Part shown: positions 15,850 to 22,158 of the stretch, in pieces
Numbering within the stretch: the stretch's first letter is position 1
How the letters are laid out: every line of letters begins with the position of its first letter
NCBI GenBank assembly: GCA_045114455.1
Contig: JBGUKN010000005.1
Span: forward strand, 1 to 22,733
Source of the DNA: UBA1732 sp045114455
GTDB lineage: Bacteria > Verrucomicrobiota > Lentisphaeria > Victivallales > UBA1829
Length of the DNA: 22,733 nucleotides
Direction: 5' to 3'
Translations under genes and position numbers: made by a program
The notes under the pieces: model-generated
Databases searched by the model: none
Told to the model about the DNA's origin: nothing
What the model saw: the letters and a program-made list of their open reading frames with translations, nothing else

Positions 15850-16413
15850 ATGAAGATGAAAATCCTCGACCGTACCACCATCGCATCCGGCGGCTGGGTT
15901 TCCCTCCAGAAGGTCAGCTATCTCGGACACGACGGCAAGACCCGTACCTGGGAATGCGCCGCCCGGATCAACTCCCGGGGTGCCGTCATGATGATCCCCG
16001 TCACGCGACCCGGCGACAAGCTCATCATCGTCCGGCAGTTCCGCCCCCCGACGGGACGCCTCGTCTACGAGTTCCCCGCCGGACTCATCAATCCCGGCGA
16101 AGACCCGAAGGAAGCGGCAGTGCGCGAACTGAAGGAGGAGACCGGCTACACCGGCACGGTCGAATACTGCTCGCCGCAGGTCTTCACCTCGCCGGGGCTG
16201 TCCTCCGAATTCGTGCATCTGGTACGGATGTCGGTCGACCTGAATGCACAGGGCGACCTCGCAACGCACTTCGACGAATCCGAGTACATCGAAACGTTCC
16301 TCGTGGGGCAGGACGAACTGGCTGACTTCATCCGGCAGGCGGAGACCGACGGGTACGGCGTGGACACGAAGATCTACATGTGGGCCATTTCGCGCGGGTG
16401 TCCCGGCCTCTGA
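15850..16413 (+). CDS. NUDIX hydrolase, ADP-ribose pyrophosphatase-like
   Basis: The 187-residue protein has a complete Nudix box, G(x5)E(x7)REL(x)EE(x)GY, at 78-100, preceded by the VRQFRPPTGRLVYEFPAG segment (61-78) typical of ADP-ribose and nucleotide-sugar pyrophosphatases. These hydrolyse a nucleoside diphosphate linked to another group, using Mg or Mn. A further family mark is FTSPGLSSEFVHL after the box. It is the last gene of the ior operon, 6 bases after iorA, with GGAAGG just upstream of the iorA stop. Its role there is unclear: housekeeping of ADP-ribose, or hydrolysis of a CoA or adenylate by-product, are both guesses. It could also be simply carried along. Confidence 0.9.
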   Translation: MKMKILDRTTIASGGWVSLQKVSYLGHDGKTRTWECAARINSRGAVMMIPVTRPGDKLIIVRQFRPPTGRLVYEFPAGLINPGEDPKEAAVRELKEETGYTGTVEYCSPQVFTSPGLSSEFVHLVRMSVDLNAQGDLATHFDESEYIETFLVGQDELADFIRQAETDGYGVDTKIYMWAISRGCPGL

Positions 16414-16426
16414 ACAGCCCCTTTTC

Positions 16427-16466
16427 GCGTCAAAAACGCTTTTTTTTCGGTGAAAAAACCGTTTTT
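16427..16466 (+). terminator. Possible double terminator after ior operon
   Basis: Two short hairpins each run into T's: GCGT/ACGC (16427-16430 with 16436-16439) then eight T's, and CGGT/ACCG (16448-16451 with 16458-16461) then five T's. Both stems are only 4 bp, so this is a modest call, though the position between a stop codon and the next promoter fits. Confidence 0.45.
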
Positions 16467-16469
16467 CAT

Positions 16470-16497
16470 TTGCCATTTCGGGATTTGATGCTATATT
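16470..16497 (+). promoter_or_regulatory. Promoter for the bS22-like gene
   Basis: TTGCCA (16470-16475) and TATATT (16492-16497) are 16 bases apart. The -10 is also the left arm of the inverted repeat TATATT-6-AATATA (16492-16509). Confidence 0.68.
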
Positions 16498-16553
16498 CTT
16501 AGCAATATATTTTTCCAAATCAGAAAACTTTCTTTCAACCAGGAATCTTCAAC

Positions 16554-16643
16554 ATGGGCAATCTGAGAAAAAAACGCCGCCGCAAAATCGCTCAGCACAA
16601 ACGCAAAAAACTGCTGAAGGCCATGCGGCATAAAAACAAGTAA
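16554..16643 (+). CDS. Very small basic protein, AURKAIP1/COX24-domain (bS22/mS38-like)
   Basis: A 29-residue protein, MGNLRKKRRRKIAQHKRKKL then LKAMRHKNK, built almost only from Lys, Arg, His and small hydrophobics. It matches the pattern of the bacterial AURKAIP1/COX24-domain proteins, relatives of mitochondrial ribosomal protein mS38 and of the small-subunit protein bS22 described in mycobacteria. By that likeness it would be a ribosomal small-subunit component that binds rRNA. Evidence that it is real: a promoter with TATATT, AGGA nine bases before the ATG, a clean stop, and a hairpin with T's downstream, all closely fitted to this tiny frame. It is the type of gene usually missed by automatic callers because of length. 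Confidence 0.85.
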   Translation: MGNLRKKRRRKIAQHKRKKLLKAMRHKNK

Positions 16644-16689
16644 GCGGCCATCCCGCTCTTGTACCCCGGCAGACGTCCGGGACGAATGG

Positions 16690-16735
16690 AACGCGCCCCG
16701 CGGTGCCCGTCCGGCACTACCGGCGCGTTTCTTAT
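16690..16735 (+). terminator. Intrinsic terminator after the bS22-like gene
   Basis: AACGCGCC (16690-16697) pairs with GGCGCGTT (16722-16729). The interior folds further (GTGCC/GGCAC around CGTCC), and TTTCTTATTT follows. Confidence 0.8.
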
Positions 16736-16779
16736 TTCCGCGTATTCCGTTTACCCTCACCAGAAGGCTTTGCACCGGC

Positions 16780-18633
16780 ATGACTCCATTCTCCCAGTCC
16801 AAACTGCATATCGCAATGACGGCGTTCGCATTTGCCGCCGCGCCCGCGCTTTTCGCGCAGGGCGACACGGAGTCGGACTGGCTGCCGAACACCACGCTGT
16901 TCTTCGAAGAGCTGCTGCCCTCGCACGCGGCGCAGGACGAAGCGGAGACGCTGGCCGACGTGGGGCGGATGTTCGACCATGCGCTCATTCTGAACCAGTT
17001 CAAGGACGAGGACATCGACAAGTTCTTCGAAATGACGGCGAAACACCCGGACAACGAGGCGTTCTTCTCCCCGCTCGTCCAGGCGGTCGTCCAGCCAGCG
17101 TTCCGTGACAAGGTGCTGCCGCGCCTGCTGAAGCTCGCCGAGGACAATCCCGATTCGCGCGAGCTCAACCTTACCGCCGGCGAAATACTGGTGCAGTTCA
17201 AACGCATCGACGATGCCATCCCGTTCTTCGAACGCGCATTCGACGTCGTCCGCACCGATCCCGATCCGGCATCGGAACGCCGGCGCGAGTACAACGAGAA
17301 CATCGCATCCAAGCTGGTCCTCATCTACTCGGACAAGGCGCTCGACAAAAAGCGCCGCGAGGATCCCGCGCTCGCCGACGATGTGCGGAGCTGGCTGGAC
17401 AAACTCCGCGCCCTCCGCGCCGAGATCGCCTCCATGCGCGTCTTCGACGCCGCGCCGCAGGTGCAGTCCGCTCTCATCGTCTCCTGCGCCGGGGACATGG
17501 AGGCATCCGACGCGAAATCCCCGCTCGCGACCTCCGTGCTCGTCCCGTTCGACCGGACCGCATGGGCGCTCCGCGACGAAATGCACCGTCTCGCCGAGAC
17601 CTCGCTGACCTGCCTGCTGGACCGAAAGAAAGAGGTCGAAAATCCCGAATTTCCCGCGCCGTTCCGCGTCCTCTCCGACCTAGGCTACCGTTCGCAGGTC
17701 ATGGCGGCCGCGCTCTCCCGTCTGGCGGAAGCGCCCGACGACACCGAAGCGCTGTTCACGATCGCGCTGCTGGCCGACGAGCTGGACGAACCGCTTCTCG
17801 GTGCGCGTGCATGGGACCGCATTTTCGCCATTGTGAAAGCGCCGACGCCGGACATGTTCGCCGTCTGCGTTTCGCTTCAGATGAACGCAAAACTCTACGA
17901 CGACGCCGAGCGCACCTACAGGATCCTCGGCGCGCTCCTGGATTCGCCGGAGGCGGTCACAACCAAGCTCGCCCAGATCGAATTTGACCGCGGGCATTAC
18001 AAACAGGCGCTCGAAATGCTCCAGAAGGCGCCGCTCGACACCGAACGCCTCCTGCTCGAGACCGACTGCAACCTGCGCCTCCGCAACTACGACAAGGCGC
18101 TGGAACGCATCCGCAATGCCGCCCGCGTCACCCCGGCGCTGCTCGAAGGCCGCAGGTTCCGCCTCATCAGCGCGAACATCGCCGACAAGGCGAACGACAT
18201 GCGGTACGTCGAACAGATGCTCGCGCCCCTGCTCACCAGCCGTCCGCCCGCGCCGAAGACCGACGACGTCCCGGACGCCGAAATCTACAACTCCCTCGGC
18301 TACATCTTCGCAGACCACGGATACAGGCTCCCCGAAGCCCTGGAATACATCATGAAGGCAGTCGAGCTCGACCCGAAGAACGGCGCAATCGCCGACAGCT
18401 ACGCCTGGGTCCTCTTCAAACTGAACCGCATGGAAGAGGCGAAGAAGGAAATCCTCCGCGCCATCGAACTCCTCGGCGAGGACACGGACGCCACGATCAT
18501 GGACCACGCCGGAGACATCTTCTTCGCCCTAGGCGACAAAGCCGCAGCCCGCGGCTACTGGGAAAAGGCATTGACTTTGGACGGCGACGTGGACTACGAC
18601 GCCATCGAACGCAAGATCGCATCCGCACAGTAG
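16780..18633 (+). CDS. Exported tetratricopeptide-repeat protein
   Basis: This 617-residue protein begins with a signal peptide: a basic start, a hydrophobic Ala/Phe core (about 10-25) and a likely signal peptidase I site after ALFA (26). The rest is an all-helical TPR-type solenoid. Repeats are weak in the first 380 residues and clearer later, for example around 395-470 and at 501-534, 535-570 and 573-606, where the LGYIFADHGYRLPEALEY and AVELDPKNG patterns are canonical. No enzyme domain is visible. TPR proteins of this kind in the periplasm or outer membrane bind other proteins or assemble envelope complexes. The ATG has AAGG about 12 bases upstream; a second ATG at 16816 would shorten the signal peptide too much. 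I see no promoter of the window's usual form directly upstream. Partner unknown. Confidence 0.87.
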   Translation: MTPFSQSKLHIAMTAFAFAAAPALFAQGDTESDWLPNTTLFFEELLPSHAAQDEAETLADVGRMFDHALILNQFKDEDIDKFFEMTAKHPDNEAFFSPLVQAVVQPAFRDKVLPRLLKLAEDNPDSRELNLTAGEILVQFKRIDDAIPFFERAFDVVRTDPDPASERRREYNENIASKLVLIYSDKALDKKRREDPALADDVRSWLDKLRALRAEIASMRVFDAAPQVQSALIVSCAGDMEASDAKSPLATSVLVPFDRTAWALRDEMHRLAETSLTCLLDRKKEVENPEFPAPFRVLSDLGYRSQVMAAALSRLAEAPDDTEALFTIALLADELDEPLLGARAWDRIFAIVKAPTPDMFAVCVSLQMNAKLYDDAERTYRILGALLDSPEAVTTKLAQIEFDRGHYKQALEMLQKAPLDTERLLLETDCNLRLRNYDKALERIRNAARVTPALLEGRRFRLISANIADKANDMRYVEQMLAPLLTSRPPAPKTDDVPDAEIYNSLGYIFADHGYRLPEALEYIMKAVELDPKNGAIADSYAWVLFKLNRMEEAKKEILRAIELLGEDTDATIMDHAGDIFFALGDKAAARGYWEKALTLDGDVDYDAIERKIASAQ

Positions 18634-18677
18634 ACTCCGTGTGCGCGCCGCGTTTTCTTTCCGCATCTTTTTCTGAC

Positions 18678-18716
18678 AAGGGCATTTTTCCCTTTGTTTC
18701 CCGTCTTTTTTTTCAT
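18678..18716 (+). terminator. Possible weak terminator after TPR gene
   Basis: AAGGG (18678-18682) can pair with CCCTT (18690-18694) around seven bases, followed by T-rich sequence with a run of eight T's. The stem is short. Confidence 0.35.
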
Positions 18717-18723
18717 GCGGGAT

Positions 18724-18752
18724 TTGAATGAACGCCGAAAACGGTGTATATT
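18724..18752 (+). promoter_or_regulatory. Promoter of ptsHI
   Basis: TTGAAT (18724-18729) and TATATT (18747-18752) are 17 bases apart. A perfect 14-bp palindrome overlaps the -10 (listed separately). Confidence 0.68.
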
Positions 18753-18759
18753 AATATAC
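18746..18759. promoter_or_regulatory. Candidate operator: 14-bp perfect palindrome over the ptsHI -10
   Basis: GTATATTAATATAC is a perfect inverted repeat that covers the whole -10 hexamer and reaches about to the transcription start. The position suits a repressor site. It could also be a chance result of AT-rich promoter sequence; no second copy is seen in the window. Confidence 0.4.
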
Positions 18760-18796
18760 TAGGCTTGTTGTTTTAGGAAAGGGCCGCATCGAAGCT

Positions 18797-19078
18797 ATGG
18801 ATCCGAAGAACCTCACGAAAGATTTTGTCGTCTGCAATCCCCTCGGGATTCATGCGCGCCCTGCGTCCGTCTTCGTGCAGACCGCATCGGGGTTCGAGTC
18901 CGACATCACCGTCACGAACCTTGATTCCGGCAACATCGCCGACGGCAGAAGCGTCATGTCCATGCTCATGCTCTCCGCTCCGAAGGGGACACGCATCCGC
19001 CTGGAGATCAACGGCCGCGATGCGGACAAAGCAATGGACGCCCTTTCCAGGCTCATCGAAGGAGGCTTCGACGAATGA
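18797..19078 (+). CDS. ptsH: Phosphocarrier protein HPr
   Basis: The 93-residue protein is HPr of the phosphoenolpyruvate phosphotransferase system. The phosphorylated His is H19 in NPLGIHARPAS, and S52 in GRSVMSML lies where Ser46 of Gram-positive HPr is phosphorylated by HPr kinase, so regulatory phosphorylation is possible. It accepts phosphate from enzyme I, encoded next, and hands it to EIIA proteins or regulators. The N-terminus is a few residues longer than usual. The ATG has no good ribosome site at normal distance; AGGAAAGGG lies about 13 bases upstream, so initiation may be weak or use extra structure. ptsI starts within its stop codon. Confidence 0.96.
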   Translation: MDPKNLTKDFVVCNPLGIHARPASVFVQTASGFESDITVTNLDSGNIADGRSVMSMLMLSAPKGTRIRLEINGRDADKAMDALSRLIEGGFDE

Positions 19079-20916
19079 CCACCGATCCCGTCTCCTCCGA
19101 ACCCCTCGGGACAGCCCCTGTTCCCGCGCACCCCGTCGAAAAGAAGGAAGTCCTCTTCCACGGATTCCCCGCGTCCCCGGGCATCTGCCGCGGCCGCGTG
19201 CTGGTCTTCGGCGCGGCCCACACCGACTTTCGCGAGATCGATCCGATCCCGATCGCCCCGGCCGACGTCGACGCCGAGGTGGCGCGTTTCCAGTCCGCCA
19301 TCGAAAAGACCAAGTCCGAGATAAAGACAATCCAGAACAAGATGCAGCGGACCATCGAGAAGCGCGACGCGAAGATATTCGACGCGCATCTGCTGATCGT
19401 GGAGGACAAGCTCCTGCATAAGGAAGTCGTTTCCCGCATCCGCAACGAACTCTGCAACGCGCAGTCGTCCTTCCTGCTTACCATCCAGCGTTACCTCAAC
19501 GCCATCTCCGGCACGAACGACACCTACCTGAACGAACGCGCCGGCGACATCCGCGACATCGCGAACCGCATCCTCCGCAACCTCAACGGCGACAAGGACG
19601 GCGGCCCCTCGCTCAACAACCTCCCGGAAAACACCGTCGTCATCGCGCACGACCTGACTCCGTCCGACACCGCCATGCTCGACCGCAAGAACATCCTCGG
19701 ATTCGCGATCGAGACAGGAAGCCGCACCTGCCACACCTCCATTCTCGCGCGCTCCCTGCGCATCCCCGCCGTCGTCGGCATGCGGAACATCGCGGGCAAG
19801 TTCGCAAACGGAGACGAGGTCATCGTGGACGGTTTCCTCGGCATGGTCATACGCAATCCCAGCCGCGAAACGCTGGCGTTCTACAAGGAAAAGATCAGCC
19901 GCAAGGACAAGCTCTACAGCATCCTGCTGAAGGAAAGCGACCGCGCCGCCGAAACCACGGACGGATACCGCGTGAAACTCTGCGCCAACATCGAAGGCGC
20001 GGACGACCTGGAGGAAGTCAGCCGCTGCGGCGCCGAAGGCATCGGGCTTTTCCGCACCGAATACCTTTTCATGAACACCCCGGTCGCGCCCGACGAGGAA
20101 ACGCAGTTCAGCATCTACTCGAAACTCCTCCGCGCCATGCGCGGGCGCGCCGTCACGATCCGAACCGTCGACCTCGGCGGCGACAAACTCGACTTCGCTT
20201 CGGCATCCGCCGTCCGCGAACCTAACCCGTTCCTCGGGCTCCGCGCGATCCGCCTCTGCCACGAGAAGCCGCAGCTCATCCGCACCCAGCTCCGCGCCCT
20301 GCTCCGCGCAGGCGTCTACGGCGACCTCCGCATCATGTTCCCCATGGTCTCCTCGCTCTCCGAGATCGAGGAGCTCCTCTCCATCCGCGACGAGGTCATC
20401 GAGGAACTGAAAACCGAGAATATCCCGTTCGATCCGAACGTCAGGATCGGAGCCATGATCGAGATCCCGTCCGCATGCCTCATCGCGGACGCCCTCGCCG
20501 CGAAGGTCGATTTCTTCAGCATCGGCTCGAACGACCTGGTCCAGTACACGCTCGCCGTCGACCGTCTGAACGAACGCGTCGCCTATCTCTACAGGCCCAG
20601 CCATCCCGCCGTCATGGAGCTGATCCGGCTCACAGTCGCGGCGGCGAAAAAACACCGCATCCCGGTCTGCGTCTGCGGCGAGATCGCCGCCGATCCGCGC
20701 TTCACGCCCATCCTCCTCGGACTCGGCGTGCTGGAACTGAGCATGAGCCCGAACGCCATCGCGGAAGTCCGCAGCGTCATCAGGAAAACGTCCATGCTCG
20801 ACTCGGAACGCCTCGCGAAAATCGCTCTCACGGCCGCCGACCCGGAGGACGTCATGATTCTCGCGAAAGAGCACATCCAGACCGTCGCGCCGGATATTGC
20901 GTCCATCCTCGGCTGA
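19075..20916 (+). CDS. ptsI: Phosphoenolpyruvate-protein phosphotransferase, PTS enzyme I
   Basis: The 613-residue enzyme I takes phosphate from PEP and passes it to HPr in the cytoplasm. In order: the N-terminal HPr-binding/phospho-His domain with GFPASPGICRG (30-40), the swivel segment GSRTCHTSILARSLRIPAVV with the active H220, and the C-terminal PEP-binding barrel with EGIGLFRTEYLFM, the GSNDLVQYTLAVDR segment and VCGEIAADP containing the catalytic Cys. TCH replaces the usual TSH before the active His, a small change. About 25 extra residues precede the conserved start. ATGA overlap with ptsH (4 bases) and AAGGAGG nine bases before the ATG show tight coupling. No EII components are in the window, so this may serve regulation or sugar uptake encoded elsewhere. 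Confidence 0.97.
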   Translation: MTTDPVSSEPLGTAPVPAHPVEKKEVLFHGFPASPGICRGRVLVFGAAHTDFREIDPIPIAPADVDAEVARFQSAIEKTKSEIKTIQNKMQRTIEKRDAKIFDAHLLIVEDKLLHKEVVSRIRNELCNAQSSFLLTIQRYLNAISGTNDTYLNERAGDIRDIANRILRNLNGDKDGGPSLNNLPENTVVIAHDLTPSDTAMLDRKNILGFAIETGSRTCHTSILARSLRIPAVVGMRNIAGKFANGDEVIVDGFLGMVIRNPSRETLAFYKEKISRKDKLYSILLKESDRAAETTDGYRVKLCANIEGADDLEEVSRCGAEGIGLFRTEYLFMNTPVAPDEETQFSIYSKLLRAMRGRAVTIRTVDLGGDKLDFASASAVREPNPFLGLRAIRLCHEKPQLIRTQLRALLRAGVYGDLRIMFPMVSSLSEIEELLSIRDEVIEELKTENIPFDPNVRIGAMIEIPSACLIADALAAKVDFFSIGSNDLVQYTLAVDRLNERVAYLYRPSHPAVMELIRLTVAAAKKHRIPVCVCGEIAADPRFTPILLGLGVLELSMSPNAIAEVRSVIRKTSMLDSERLAKIALTAADPEDVMILAKEHIQTVAPDIASILG

Positions 20917-20954
20917 CCGCCGCCGGACAATGAATACAGAAAGCTAACTTCGTT

Positions 20955-21845
20955 ATGCCTTCCCTCCCCGTTTGGCTTCTGCCCGTCCTCGGCTCCGCGT
21001 TCGCACTCGGCTTCTACGACCTCAGCAAGAAACACGCCGTCAACAAAAACTCCGTGATGCACGTGCTTTTCTTCGCCACGCTCTGCGGATCGGCGTTCTA
21101 CCTGCTCGCGACCGTCCTGTGGACCGGTTCCCTCACCGACGCCAGCTGCTCCGGGCGCGACTTCGGACTCATCGTCCTCAAATCCCTGCTCGTCTCCTCC
21201 AGCTGGATCTGCGTCTACTACGCGATGCGCGACCTGCCGATCTCCATCGCCGCGCCCATCCGCGCCAGCAGCCCGCTCTGGACTTTTCTCGGCGGCCTGC
21301 TGCTGTTCCACGAGGTCCCGACGCTCCCGCAGGGCGTCGCCATGCTCCTGATCTTCACCGGCTACTACCTCTTCTCCGTCTTCGGCAAGCTCGAGGGCAT
21401 CTCCTTCCGGCGTGCCCGCGAAGTGCACCTGATCCTGCTCGGCACGATCCTCGGCGCCGCTTCCGCACTCTACGACAAATACCTTCTGAACACCCTTCAC
21501 ATCCCCCCGCGCACCGTCCAGTTCTGGTTCTCCGTCGATCTGGTCGTGATCCTCGGCGCGGCCTGCCTGGTCCGCGCGAAATGCTTCGGGCAGAAACACC
21601 GCTTCATCTGGCGATGGACCATCCCGCTCACGGGCGTTCTGCTCATCCTCGCGGACTTTCTGTATTTCTATGCGGTCAGCCTGCCGGACATCCAAATCTC
21701 CATCGTCTCGCTGGTGCGCCGGTGCAGCTGCATCGTCTCCTTCTCGGCGGGCGCGTGGTATTTCCGCGACGTACATGTCAAAAAGAAGGCTTGCGCGCTC
21801 GCACTGATCCTGCTCGGCGTCGTCATCCTCGCCCTCGCGAAGTAA
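20955..21845 (+). CDS. EamA-family (drug/metabolite transporter superfamily) membrane protein
   Basis: The 296-residue protein is almost wholly hydrophobic, with about ten membrane segments in two halves as in EamA transporters. Family-like marks include the first-half AMRDLPISIAAPIRASSPLW (81-100) and the repeated version near the end, DIQISIVSLVRRCSCIVSF. Both are the usual fourth-helix region with its small and polar residues. Such carriers move amino acids, metabolites or nucleotide sugars across the inner membrane; the substrate cannot be told. It begins 38 bases after ptsI and has only a weak ribosome site, so it may be read through from ptsHI. No own promoter is visible. The repeat array starts about 45 bases after its stop. 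Confidence 0.9.
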   Translation: MPSLPVWLLPVLGSAFALGFYDLSKKHAVNKNSVMHVLFFATLCGSAFYLLATVLWTGSLTDASCSGRDFGLIVLKSLLVSSSWICVYYAMRDLPISIAAPIRASSPLWTFLGGLLLFHEVPTLPQGVAMLLIFTGYYLFSVFGKLEGISFRRAREVHLILLGTILGAASALYDKYLLNTLHIPPRTVQFWFSVDLVVILGAACLVRAKCFGQKHRFIWRWTIPLTGVLLILADFLYFYAVSLPDIQISIVSLVRRCSCIVSFSAGAWYFRDVHVKKKACALALILLGVVILALAK

Positions 21846-21889
21846 GCCGCGCCCTCGCGCATCCCCGTCCCCCTCTCCAAAGACTGAAA

Positions 21890-22126
21890 ACAAGTCCTCC
21901 AATGAAAAAAGTGCCCGGCTTACGCTCGGGGAGGACAAGTCCTCCAATGATATAGCGCTCTGCTTCGCGAGAGCACAGGGAGGACAAGTCCTCCAATGAT
22001 ATAGCGCTCTGCTTCGCGAGAGCACAGGGAGAACAAGTCCTCCAATGATATAGCGCTCTGCTTCGCGAGAGCACAGGGAGAACAAGTCCTCCAATGAAAA
22101 AAGTGCCCGGCTTACGCTCGGGCACT
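21890..22126. repeat. 49-bp tandem repeat array with hairpin-bearing end units
   Basis: The 16-mer ACAAGTCCTCCAATGA occurs five times, at 21890, 21935, 21984, 22033 and 22082. Units two to four are 49 bp and nearly identical: the 16-mer, then TATAGCGCTCTGCTTCGCG, AGAGCACAGGG and AG(G/A). The first and last units carry a different body, GTGCCCG-9-CGGGCAC; the first has lost its right half. GGAGGAC next to GTCCTCC makes an inverted repeat at the first two inner unit junctions, and GCTCT/AGAGC is an inverted repeat within each 49-bp unit. Since 49 is not a multiple of 3, this does not encode a protein repeat. It lies between two convergent genes and fills most of the 313-base gap; 21846-21889 holds nothing I can name. 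Confidence 0.93.
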
Positions 22127-22127
22127 T
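22096..22127 (-). terminator. Intrinsic terminator for the leftward DUF2135/LysM gene
   Basis: On the minus strand AAGTGCCCG, a nine-base loop and CGGGCACTT form a 9-bp stem, running into a run of T's (six A's on the plus strand near 22097-22102). It sits about 30 bases after that gene's stop, and is also the last unit of the repeat array. Confidence 0.8.
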
Positions 22128-22158
22128 CAGATTCTTCTTCCGGCTAGGTTCGCTCGTG

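Noticed and set aside
12892..16518. A 1208-codon open frame on the minus strand opposite the aminotransferase, iorA and NUDIX genes
   Set aside because: It lies exactly opposite three well-recognised genes, is dominated by Arg, Glu, Asp, Gly and Ala with no known domain, and arises from the strong G/C third-position codon bias.
21890..22126. A CRISPR array
   Set aside because: The unit is repeated in full, the parts between the 16-mers are identical in the inner units rather than unique spacers, and no cas genes are present.
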